Of a DNA stretch of 5,612 bases, positions 1 to 5,612 are shown piece by piece (the first letter of the stretch is position 1; each line of letters starts with the position of its first letter). This DNA is from Parvularcula sp. (GTDB lineage Bacteria; Pseudomonadota; Alphaproteobacteria; Caulobacterales; Parvularculaceae). The position numbers were made by a program, and so were the translations under genes. A model generated the notes under the pieces. The model searched no databases, had not been told where the DNA came from, and was given only the letters and a program-made list of their open reading frames with translations. The stretch is taken from assembly GCA_003506635.1 (NCBI GenBank), contig DNZB01000251.1:9189-14800 (forward strand), read 5' to 3'.

Positions 1-2
1 CC

Positions 3-1361
3 ATGCCGAGCCCCGCTGATGAGCTGATCGCCGCCGGCAATGCGGCCTATCGCGCGCGTCGCTTCAACGAGGCGATCGAATGGGGCCGCCGCGCCGTCGC
101 GGCGGACAGCGCTAACCCTTGGGCGCACAATCTTCTGGGCGCGGCCTGCGCCGAAGAAATGGAATTCACCGAGTCACGGCGCGCCTTCGCGGCGGCGGTC
201 GCCGCCGATCCGGGCATAGCGATTTCGCGCCTCAATCTCGGCTACGCCCTCATTCTTGACGGCGCCTTCGCCGAGGCCGAGGCGGAGCTGCGCGCGGCGA
301 TCGCCATCGCGCCGGAGATGGCGCCGGCTTATGTGAACCTCACCTGGATCTACAAGGCCGCGGCGGGGGACCCGCTGATCGCGCAAATTGAAGATTTGCG
401 TCGCGCCGCCAGGGCGCGCGCAGATGCGCAGGCGCTCGCCTGTTTCGGCTTTGCGCTTGGAAAATGCTATGATGACGTCGGCGCCCATGATCTTGCCTTC
501 GACTGTTATCAGGAAGGCAACCGCAGCGCCGGCGTCATCTGCGACATCAACGGGCATGAGCGACGCTTTGCGCAGATCCGCTCGGCCTTCAGCAAGGATT
601 TCATCGCCGCGCGCCGGGACGCAGGGCACAAATCCCGCCGCCCGGCCTTCATCGTCGGCATGCCGCGCTGCGGGTCATCCCTCATCGAAGACCGACTGGC
701 GCGCCAGCGCGGCGTCGCGGCGCTGGGCGAACGGCCCGACATCGCCCGCGCCGTCGGCTTCGTCAGCGACAGCCATCCGCGAAAGACGCGCTATCCGCTA
801 TGGGCGGGCGAACTTGCGCAGGGCGCCTTCGCGCGCCTCGGCCGCGCCTATGCTGAGAAGTTTGAAAGCCGTCATCCCGCGGCGGCGCTGCTCATCGACA
901 AGAACCTCTTGAACTTCCAGTTTCTCGGCGTGATCGCGCTTATGCTGCCGCAGGCGCGCATCCTCCATTGCCGGCGAAATCCGATCGACACTTGCCTGTC
1001 GTGCTATTTCCAGTTTCTGAGGCCGGAGCACGACTACAAGTTCGACCTGGCGTCCCTCGGACGGTATTATCGTCTTTACACAGAGCTTATGCGGCACTGG
1101 GAAGAAGCCGCGCCCGGAATCATCACCGTCGATTATGAGGCTTTCGTCGAGAACCCGCAGGAGCAATACGCGCGCCTGTTGTCGGCGCTGGGGCTTGATC
1201 CGGCGCCGGCCGACAGCGCAGCCGCGATGCGGAGCATCCAGACTTCAAGCGCGTTTCAGGCGCGACAGCCCATCACGCGCTCGTCAGTGGGCCGATGGCG
1301 GAACTACGAACGGCGCCTCGGGCCGCTCATCGACGCGCTCGGCGATCTTGCGGGCGTCTGA
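3..1361 (+). CDS. TPR-repeat sulfotransferase (PAPS-dependent, Sulfotransfer_3-like), smaller of two
   Basis: The 452-residue protein has an N-terminal TPR array (about residues 5-176) and a C-terminal sulfotransferase domain (about 214-450). TPR-like helix pairs are visible at about 5-37, 39-71, 73-106 and 143-176, with the usual small-residue spacing and a Pro after helix B. The 5'-phosphosulfate-binding loop is FIVGMPRCGSSLIE (216-229). A Gly-Glu at 242-243 is the likely catalytic base position, DKNLLNF (299-305) is the conserved Lys motif, and RRNPIDTCLS (324-333) is the 3'-phosphate-binding segment with Ser333. The family is predicted to move sulfate from PAPS to a protein or glycan acceptor, with the TPRs holding a partner; the acceptor is unknown. 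The loop has Cys-Gly-Ser-Ser where the second gene has Ser-Gly-Thr-Thr. The ATG lies two bases inside the window, so its ribosome site cannot be seen and a start further upstream is possible. The domain call is firm; the substrate is not known. Confidence 0.88.
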   Translation: MPSPADELIAAGNAAYRARRFNEAIEWGRRAVAADSANPWAHNLLGAACAEEMEFTESRRAFAAAVAADPGIAISRLNLGYALILDGAFAEAEAELRAAIAIAPEMAPAYVNLTWIYKAAAGDPLIAQIEDLRRAARARADAQALACFGFALGKCYDDVGAHDLAFDCYQEGNRSAGVICDINGHERRFAQIRSAFSKDFIAARRDAGHKSRRPAFIVGMPRCGSSLIEDRLARQRGVAALGERPDIARAVGFVSDSHPRKTRYPLWAGELAQGAFARLGRAYAEKFESRHPAAALLIDKNLLNFQFLGVIALMLPQARILHCRRNPIDTCLSCYFQFLRPEHDYKFDLASLGRYYRLYTELMRHWEEAAPGIITVDYEAFVENPQEQYARLLSALGLDPAPADSAAAMRSIQTSSAFQARQPITRSSVGRWRNYERRLGPLIDALGDLAGV

Positions 1362-1365
1362 CGCG

Positions 1366-1899
1366 TCAACTCGACAGCGCCTCTTCGCCCGTCAACACCG
1401 CGGCGGCGGCGTGAACGCTCGCTGCGATCCTGAGCGCCGCCTGCACTTGATCGGCTGAGAGGCCGCCATTTCGCACGACCTTTTCGTGGGCGTCGAGGCA
1501 CATTCCGCAGCCGTTCACGGCCGAGACGGCGAGCGACCACAATTCGAAATCGACCTTGTCGACGCCCGGATTGGCGATGACGTTCATCCGGAGCTTCGCC
1601 GGCATTTTCTTATAGTCTTCAGCGTGCAACAGGTGCGTCGCGCGATAATAGACGTTGTTCATTCCCATGATCGCCGCGGCGGCCTTCGCCCCCGTCAATG
1701 CTTCGGGCGACAGCTTGCCGGCGACCTCGGCGCCCACCGCGCGGATGACGGCTGCGTTGCGCGAAGCGAGCGCTGCGGCGAGGAACGTCCCCCATTTCTG
1801 CTGCTCGGTCAGCGACGTTTCCGAGGCCAGCGTGCCGAGATTGAGGCGAATGTCCTTGGCGTATTCCGGAATCTGCTCGCGCAAATCATCGAGGCTCAT
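1366..1899 (-). CDS. ahpD: Alkylhydroperoxidase AhpD (CxxC carboxymuconolactone decarboxylase-like fold)
   Basis: The 177-residue protein matches full-length AhpD. The signature [15 protein letters not shown] (residues 129-143) gives the redox pair Cys131/Cys134 and the nearby His138; Glu119 sits 12 residues before Cys131, as in the mycobacterial proton relay (Glu118, Cys130, Cys133, His137 there). The His between the two cysteines in the mycobacterial enzyme is Met133 here. By family knowledge AhpD is a cytoplasmic adaptor that re-reduces AhpC and is itself reduced by dihydrolipoamide proteins, replacing AhpF. The start is set at the ATG at 1899 because AAGGAG lies 6 bases upstream; the in-frame GTG at 1914 is adjacent to that ribosome site and so unlikely. 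It is the last gene of the minus-strand set, 31 bases after the TPR-sulfotransferase, and its stop is 4 bases from the stop of the convergent gene. Confidence 0.93.
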   Translation of the reverse strand: MSLDDLREQIPEYAKDIRLNLGTLASETSLTEQQKWGTFLAAALASRNAAVIRAVGAEVAGKLSPEALTGAKAAAAIMGMNNVYYRATHLLHAEDYKKMPAKLRMNVIANPGVDKVDFELWSLAVSAVNGCGMCLDAHEKVVRNGGLSADQVQAALRIAASVHAAAAVLTGEEALSS

Positions 1900-1905
1900 C
1901 GGCGT

Positions 1906-1911
1906 CTCCTT
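1906..1911 (-). promoter_or_regulatory. Ribosome binding site of ahpD
   Basis: AAGGAG reads on the minus strand 6 bases before the ATG at 1899. It decides the start: it is correctly spaced for this ATG and too close to serve the in-frame GTG at 1914. It also gives ahpD independent translation initiation despite its closeness to the upstream sulfotransferase gene. Confidence 0.8.
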
Positions 1912-1930
1912 CACTTTCGGGGGTTCAAGG

Positions 1931-3934
1931 TCAATGGCGCGTGCGAAGGGCGCCGGTTTCAGGATCGACGCCGAAATCTTCCAGCGCGCGGATCAGCGGA
2001 TCGAGATGCGCGCGATAAGGCCCCGTCGAGCTGAGGCGCGCCAGGGACGGCGGCTCGCGAACCTGCGCGGCGCTGAAGGTCATCACCGATCGCGACTGCT
2101 CGTGAAAGCGCAGGCAGTCGTCGCTCCAGTCGAGCCCGCAAAAAGCGATCAGCCGCCGCATCTCCGGCTCGAAGCTGCGAATAAGGTCCTCATACTGAAC
2201 AAAAGCGACCCGGTCGGGGTGCGTGGCGCGCCAATGCGCCGAAATGCGCTCATGCTCGGCGTAATAGTGGGCGATGTCGGCGAGGTCCGTCGTAAAGGGC
2301 CAGGCTTGCGCGAAGTTTCGCCGAAAAATCGAAAAGCCGGTTTCGACGGGATCGCGGCGGATATGAAGGAAGCGCGCCGCAGGGAAGAGCCGCGCGATGA
2401 AGCCGACGCCGAGAAAATTCGACGGCTGCTTGTCGGTCAGAAAGCGGGCGCCCTTCCAGCCGAATCGCCTGCACTGGTCGAGATAGCCCGACCGCCATTG
2501 CTCGATTTCGGCGGGATTGAGGGCGTCAAACCCGTCATTGCGCGCGGCCGGCCCGTCCAGAAATCCGTCAAGAAAAAACGGCATCGCCGGCACTTCGCCG
2601 GCGCCGTCGACGCCGGGATGCGCGCAGATCGCGCTCTCAAGCAGCGTCGTGCCGGAGCGCGGCATGCCGACGATGAAGATGGGCGACGGCGTTCCCGCGC
2701 TTGCAAACGAAGCGGGCTGCTCGCGGGGAAAGAGCCGGATCAGCGCATCAACTTTCGCCGATTGAGCATGACGGTCATAAGAGGCTCCGGCGCTCCGGGC
2801 GCGCGCGCGCTTTAGGGCGTTCGCTTCGGACCATGCGGCGAAAGCGTCGTCGGCGCGTTTCCTCGCATGCAGCGCGTCGCCCCTCGCAAAGTGAAGTTTC
2901 GCCGCGATTTCCGGCCTGCGGACCGCCTTTTGCAGCGCGCTGTCGAGCGCCGCGAGATCCGCGTCGGAGATGGCGCCGCCGGTTGCTTCGGTGAGAAGGC
3001 CGAAAGCGTCCGCATGGTCCGGAACGGCTTCAAGCGTACGACGGCACCAGGCCTGCGCTTCGTCCATCCGGCCAAGGAACATCGACCGGCGCGCGAGGCC
3101 GAAGGCGGCTTCCGCGTTTTTTGGGTCAGCCGTCAGCGCGCGCCTGAACCAGTGCGCGGCTTCCTCAAGGCGCCGCGCCCCGAGCTTGTATCGCCCCATG
3201 GCCGCGAGATCATCAGCGCTTGCGCCGCGCCGGCCGGCGAGCGGCGCGAAAGCCGCCGCCGCCCGGTCATAATATCCTTGTTCGGCGAGCGCGTAGGCGA
3301 GCGCGATGCGCGCTTCGGCTTCGTTCGGGGTTTCGATCAGCCAGCCTTCCGCGAAGGCTTCAAGCGCCGGCGCGTCGCCGCGCTTGCGCAGAAGATGCGC
3401 GCGCGCGCGCCGGGTTTCGGACTTTGGAAGGCCCAGCGCCTCGGCCTCGTCCAGCGTCGCGGCGCATTCGGCGAGCCGGTTCGTCTCGAGCGCGGCGACG
3501 GCGTAGAGCATCAAGACGCCGGAATGATCGCGGCGAAGCTTCAGCGCCTGTTCAAGCGCTGCGAACGCTTCGTCCAGCTTCTCGCCCTTGCCGAGCAGTT
3601 TTCCGAGCTGCGCCCACGCCTCGAACGAGCGCGGATCGAGCCTCGCGGCGCTGTTCGCGTGGACGACGGCGCCGCGAATGTCGCCTTGACGCTCACGCAG
3701 GATCGACAAATTCAATTGCAGCGCGGCGCTCTTCGGCGCAGCTTCCGCCGCCTTGATGATGCGGCTCGCGCCTTCCGTGCGGCCGGTCTCGATTTCACAA
3801 AGACCAAGCAGGCTCTCGGCCTCCGGCGCGCCCGGATTGACGTCGAGGAATGCGCGGCAAAGCTTGATTGCGCCGCCATAGTCGTCGGCGAGACGCGCTC
3901 TGCGCGCCTCTGTCAATAGGTGATCGAGCGCCAT
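1931..3934 (-). CDS. Large TPR-repeat sulfotransferase lying between ahpC and ahpD
   Basis: The 667-residue protein has a long TPR superhelix (about residues 1-315), a charged linker (about 320-415) and a C-terminal sulfotransferase domain (about 417-655). The domain is canonical: 5'-phosphosulfate loop [14 protein letters not shown] (420-433), a Gly-Glu at 446-447 (likely catalytic base), DKQPSNFLG (501-509) with Lys502, and [14 protein letters not shown] (524-537) with Arg527 and Ser535 for the 3'-phosphate of PAPS. No signal peptide or membrane segment is visible, so a cytoplasmic location is likely. It is predicted to sulfate a protein or glycan; the acceptor cannot be inferred. The ATG at 3934 is preceded by only a weak GAG ribosome signal, with no better in-frame start in the 66 bases after ahpC. 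It follows ahpC past a GC hairpin and precedes ahpD by 31 bases, so it may be read with both, or from a promoter not recognised here. The domain organisation resembles the first gene of the window, with a longer TPR region. Confidence 0.9.
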   Translation of the reverse strand: MALDHLLTEARRARLADDYGGAIKLCRAFLDVNPGAPEAESLLGLCEIETGRTEGASRIIKAAEAAPKSAALQLNLSILRERQGDIRGAVVHANSAARLDPRSFEAWAQLGKLLGKGEKLDEAFAALEQALKLRRDHSGVLMLYAVAALETNRLAECAATLDEAEALGLPKSETRRARAHLLRKRGDAPALEAFAEGWLIETPNEAEARIALAYALAEQGYYDRAAAAFAPLAGRRGASADDLAAMGRYKLGARRLEEAAHWFRRALTADPKNAEAAFGLARRSMFLGRMDEAQAWCRRTLEAVPDHADAFGLLTEATGGAISDADLAALDSALQKAVRRPEIAAKLHFARGDALHARKRADDAFAAWSEANALKRARARSAGASYDRHAQSAKVDALIRLFPREQPASFASAGTPSPIFIVGMPRSGTTLLESAICAHPGVDGAGEVPAMPFFLDGFLDGPAARNDGFDALNPAEIEQWRSGYLDQCRRFGWKGARFLTDKQPSNFLGVGFIARLFPAARFLHIRRDPVETGFSIFRRNFAQAWPFTTDLADIAHYYAEHERISAHWRATHPDRVAFVQYEDLIRSFEPEMRRLIAFCGLDWSDDCLRFHEQSRSVMTFSAAQVREPPSLARLSSTGPYRAHLDPLIRALEDFGVDPETGALRTRH

Positions 3935-3945
3935 TCGGCCGTACT

Positions 3946-3996
3946 CAAATGAAAAGCGGCGGCGGCGGGCGCGAAACCGGCGCCGCGCCGCCGCCG
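3946..3996 (-). terminator. GC-rich hairpin with T-rich tail after ahpC (terminator or attenuator-like)
   Basis: Between the ahpC stop and the next start, arms 3961-3973 and 3984-3995 pair over 12 bases with one bulged base and a loop of about 10 bases. Read on the minus strand, the structure is followed by GCCGC then TTTTCATTT (3955-3947). Because the arms are GGC/GCC repeats, they can slide to a register of about 10 pairs that ends next to the T run. No T run follows on the plus strand, so the direction fits ahpC transcription. It may end most ahpC transcripts or protect the ahpC 3' end while letting some polymerase through to the sulfotransferase and ahpD. The T run is broken by C and A, so full termination is uncertain. 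Confidence 0.5.
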
Positions 3997-4000
3997 GGCG

Positions 4001-4546
4001 TTAAAGCGTCGCGCCGCCGACCGGACGGTTGCAGGGGCACAACTCGTCCGTCTGCAAAGCGTCAAGGACGCGCAGCGTATCTTGCGGGTTGCGCCCGACG
4101 CTGAGGTTTGTGACATATATGTGCTGGATGACGTTGTGCGGATCGACGATGAACGTTGCGCGATAGGCGACGCCCTGCGGCGCGCGCACGCCAAGTCCGT
4201 CGATCAGCGATCCATTGGTGTCGGCGAATTGCCAGGCCGGGTGGCTCTTGAGATCCGGGTGATCGCGGCGCCAGGCGAGCTTGACGAATTCGTTGTCGGA
4301 ACTGCCGCCGAGCACGACCGCGTCGCGGTCGGCGAATTCCTTGGCTAGCCGGCCGAACTCCGCGATCTCGGTCGGGCACACGAAGGTGAAGTCCTTCGGG
4401 TAGAAATAAATCACCTTCCACTTGCCGGGGAAGCTGTCCTGCGTCAGCTCCTCGAAGGCCGACTGGCCGTTTTCCTCATGACTGTTGAACTTCGGCTTCA
4501 CGCCGGTGACGCGGAAGTCCGGAATGCGATCGCCAATCCCGAGCAT
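4001..4546 (-). CDS. ahpC: Peroxiredoxin AhpC (AhpD-dependent, mycobacterial-type 2-Cys)
   Basis: The 181-residue protein reduces hydrogen peroxide, organic peroxides and probably peroxynitrite in the cytoplasm. The peroxidatic site is PKDFTFVCPTE with Pro50, Thr54 and Cys57 (the PxxxTxxC motif), and Arg129 in AYRATFIVD completes it. The C-terminal ELCPCN holds two cysteines, Cys170 and Cys172. This spacing and sequence match Mycobacterium AhpC (three cysteines, recycled by AhpD) rather than enteric AhpC (recycled by AhpF). The protein ends about 10 residues earlier than the mycobacterial enzyme, just after the cysteine pair. AAGGAG stands 7 bases before the ATG, which fits high expression. 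It is divergent from oxyR across 134 bases and is the first gene of the minus-strand set that also includes ahpD. Confidence 0.95.
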   Translation of the reverse strand: MLGIGDRIPDFRVTGVKPKFNSHEENGQSAFEELTQDSFPGKWKVIYFYPKDFTFVCPTEIAEFGRLAKEFADRDAVVLGGSSDNEFVKLAWRRDHPDLKSHPAWQFADTNGSLIDGLGVRAPQGVAYRATFIVDPHNVIQHIYVTNLSVGRNPQDTLRVLDALQTDELCPCNRPVGGATL

Positions 4547-4553
4547 CGAAAAT

Positions 4554-4559
4554 CTCCTT
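4554..4559 (-). promoter_or_regulatory. Ribosome binding site of ahpC
   Basis: AAGGAG reads on the minus strand 7 bases before the ATG at 4546. It is the strongest ribosome site in the window apart from that of ahpD; the sulfotransferase between the two has only a weak one. Confidence 0.8.
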
Positions 4560-4576
4560 TCATCCTGGTGGGTCGG

Positions 4577-4596
4577 GGCGCCCGTCGCCGGGCGCC
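4577..4596 (-). other. Perfect 8-bp hairpin in the ahpC 5' leader
   Basis: The arms 4577-4584 and 4589-4596 are perfect inverted repeats of 8 G/C pairs. On the ahpC transcript the loop is GCGA, a GNRA tetraloop. The hairpin ends 17 bases before the ahpC ribosome site, leaving that site free. No T run follows it, so it is not a simple terminator. It could stabilise the 5' end of the messenger or be a protein- or RNA-binding element; the function is inferred only. Confidence 0.5.
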
Positions 4597-4619
4597 TTCG
4601 GGGGCCTCCTAGGGCATCC

Positions 4620-4648
4620 TTGCAAATTTATCAAATAGATTATATCAT
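4620..4648 (+). promoter_or_regulatory. Candidate sigma-70-type promoter of oxyR
   Basis: TTGCAA (4620-4625) and TATCAT (4643-4648) are 17 bases apart, a good match to a housekeeping promoter. Transcription would begin near 4655, giving a leader of about 26 bases before the oxyR ATG. It lies in the only AT-rich island of the window. Assignment is by motif alone. Confidence 0.4.
4639..4644 (-). promoter_or_regulatory. Candidate -10 element of the ahpC promoter
   Basis: On the minus strand this reads TATAAT, a perfect -10 hexamer. The position 16-18 bases upstream is an A-run with no recognisable -35, as expected of a promoter that needs an activator such as OxyR. The start would fall near 4632, giving ahpC a leader of about 85 bases that carries the hairpin at 4577-4596. 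It overlaps the candidate oxyR promoter. Confidence 0.4.
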
Positions 4649-4658
4649 GTCATATCAT
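4642..4658. repeat. Direct repeat ATATCAT, two copies 10 bases apart
   Basis: ATATCAT occurs at 4642-4648 and 4652-4658, start to start exactly 10 bases, about one helical turn, so both copies face the same side of the DNA. It lies in the AT-rich island between ahpC and oxyR. It could be part of a regulator site or simply reflect the AT-rich promoter. Confidence 0.6.
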
Positions 4659-4680
4659 CGATTTTTTAGATTGAAGATCC

Positions 4681-5612
4681 ATGCAGGCCCTGCCGACGCT
4701 CCGCCAGCTTCAGTTTTTTGCGGCCCTCGTCCGGCGCGAGTCATTCTCCAAGGCGGCGGAGGATTGTTTCGTGTCGCAATCGACCTTGTCGTCAGCGATC
4801 AAGGAGCTTGAGACCGTCCTCAACTGCGATCTCGTTGATCGATCGACCCGACGCTTCGCGCTGACGCCCGCAGGGCGCGACGCCGCGCGGCGGTCCGCGA
4901 CCATTCTCGCCGAGGCCGAAGATCTCATCCGCGCCGCCGCAGCGCGAAAGCCGCTTGAAGGCGCCTTCCATCTCGGCGTCATTCCGACGATCGCACCGTT
5001 CCTCCTTCCAAGGGCGGCGCCGGCGCTGCGCCGGTCGTTTCCGGCGCTGGAGCTGTTCTTGCGGGAGGACCTGACGGCCGCGCTCGTAGAGCGCCTCGCC
5101 GACGGTTCGATCGACGCGGCGCTGATCGCGCTTCCCTATGACCTTCCCGGGATTGAATGGATCGCCGTCGGCGAGGACCCGTTCTATTTCGCCGGCCCCG
5201 CTGACAGCCCGCTTGCGGCGAAGGAAGCGGTCGGGCCCGGCGACCTCAAAAAAGCGCCGCTCCTCCTGCTGGAAGACGGGCATTGTCTGCGCGAACATGC
5301 GCTCGACGCCTGCCGGATGAAGGATTCTGACGTCTACGGATCGTTCAGCGCGACGAGCCTTTTCACGCTGACGCAGATGGTCAAGGCGGGTCTCGGCGCG
5401 ACGCTGCTGCCGAAAATGGCGGTCGATGCAGGCCTCGCCGCCGCTTCCGACCTCCTCGTGCGCCCGCTCGCCGCGCGCAGCGCCAATCGCACGATCGGCG
5501 TCGCCTGGCGCAAGGGCTCAGGCCGGAAAGAGGACTGCGCGCTGCTTGCAGAGACGATAAGGGAAGCGCTCGCGGGTCCGGCCGGCGAAGCTAGAGCGCC
5601 GGGCGGAAAAGT
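4681..5612 (+). CDS. oxyR: Peroxide-sensing LysR-type regulator OxyR (3' end outside window)
   Basis: The frame is open for 310 codons from the ATG and runs off the window without a stop. Residues 1-65 form the LysR helix-turn-helix (FSKAAEDCFVSQSTLSSAIKEL region), followed by a linker helix and the periplasmic-binding-like effector domain from about 95. Two redox cysteines, Cys202 and Cys211 in LEDGHCLREHALDAC, have the same spacing as Cys199/Cys208 of E. coli OxyR. IPT (101-103) and GHC (200-202) match the peroxide-site residues Thr100 and His198 there, and RTIG (270-273) and LLP (242-244) are also conserved. Peroxide is expected to form the disulfide and switch OxyR to an activator of peroxide-defence genes, here most directly the divergent ahpC. 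An in-frame TGA at 4672-4674 shows that the start cannot be upstream; the ribosome signal (GAAG, 4 bases before) is weak. E. coli OxyR is 305 residues, so the missing tail is probably short. Confidence 0.93.
   Translation, partial: MQALPTLRQLQFFAALVRRESFSKAAEDCFVSQSTLSSAIKELETVLNCDLVDRSTRRFALTPAGRDAARRSATILAEAEDLIRAAAARKPLEGAFHLGVIPTIAPFLLPRAAPALRRSFPALELFLREDLTAALVERLADGSIDAALIALPYDLPGIEWIAVGEDPFYFAGPADSPLAAKEAVGPGDLKKAPLLLLEDGHCLREHALDACRMKDSDVYGSFSATSLFTLTQMVKAGLGATLLPKMAVDAGLAAASDLLVRPLAARSANRTIGVAWRKGSGRKEDCALLAETIREALAGPAGEARAPGGK

Larger units (their letters stand above)
4635..4671. promoter_or_regulatory. Candidate OxyR operator in the divergent ahpC-oxyR region
   Basis: ATAG-n7-CATG-n7-ATCG-n7-AGAT matches the phase of the enteric OxyR pattern (ATAG-n7-CTAT-n7-ATAG-n7-CTAT) but only about 10 of its 16 specified bases. 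Within it, 4657-4671 forms ATC-N9-GAT, a LysR-type half-site pair. This pair would overlap the missing -35 region of ahpC and the start of the oxyR transcript, fitting activation of ahpC and autorepression of oxyR. The match is weak and the site is a proposal. Confidence 0.3.

Noticed and set aside
1655..2815. Long plus-strand open frame (386 codons) antisense to ahpD and the large sulfotransferase
   Set aside because: It crosses two well-supported genes on the other strand, is rich in Arg/Ala as expected of a GC-rich shadow frame, and has no recognisable domain.
3397..3410. Alternating GC run (also at 2799-2810) as possible Z-DNA
   Set aside because: Only 12-14 bases each, inside coding sequence, and explained by Ala/Arg codons in GC-rich DNA.
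2867..3919. Long plus-strand open frame (350 codons) antisense to the TPR region
   Set aside because: Arg-rich shadow of the TPR coding frame with no domain or ribosome site; the minus-strand TPR pattern is clear.
4609..4617. Two-codon ATG-CCC-TAG mini-frame in the ahpC leader (minus strand)
   Set aside because: Too short to distinguish from chance and not preceded by a convincing ribosome site.
4485..4811. Plus-strand frame of 108 codons spanning the ahpC-oxyR spacer
   Set aside because: Starts antisense to ahpC and ends in the wrong frame of oxyR; no ribosome site or family resemblance.
4792..5298. Minus-strand open frame of 168 codons inside oxyR
   Set aside because: Lies fully antisense to oxyR, which has clear LysR and redox-cysteine motifs; composition is that of a shadow frame.

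Overview
The window is GC-rich, densely coding DNA, most likely from an alphaproteobacterium. The basis is base composition, codon use, the style of the proteins, and an ahpC/ahpD/oxyR peroxide-defence module. A hyphomicrobial/rhizobial or methanotroph-like relative is possible, but genus cannot be read from the sequence. It holds five protein genes with almost no spare DNA. No tRNA, rRNA, IS element, CRISPR array or phage gene is visible, and no gene-free stretch exceeds about 135 bases.

Layout: (1) 3-1361 (+), a TPR-repeat sulfotransferase whose start lies at the window edge. (2) 1366-1899 (-), ahpD, convergent with the first gene across a 4-base gap. (3) 1931-3934 (-), a second, larger TPR-repeat sulfotransferase, 31 bases upstream of ahpD on the same strand. 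(4) 3935-4000, a 66-base gap with a strong GC hairpin followed by a T-rich run on the minus strand (terminator or attenuator-like). (5) 4001-4546 (-), ahpC, a 2-Cys peroxiredoxin of the type that works with AhpD. (6) 4547-4680, a divergent regulatory region with an AT-rich island and a GC hairpin in the ahpC leader. (7) 4681 to the window end (+), oxyR, a LysR-type peroxide sensor with both redox cysteines, cut by the window edge.

How they work together: OxyR is read divergently from ahpC and probably controls it from the shared intergenic region. AhpC reduces peroxides and AhpD re-reduces AhpC; AhpD is known in mycobacteria to draw electrons from dihydrolipoamide proteins. The notable feature is that a 667-residue TPR-sulfotransferase gene sits between ahpC and ahpD, which are usually adjacent. 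A second TPR-sulfotransferase faces ahpD from the other side. Sulfotransferases of this kind are predicted to transfer sulfate from PAPS to an unknown acceptor. Whether the inserted gene is read with the peroxide operon, or is insulated by the hairpin at 3946-3996, is the main open question.
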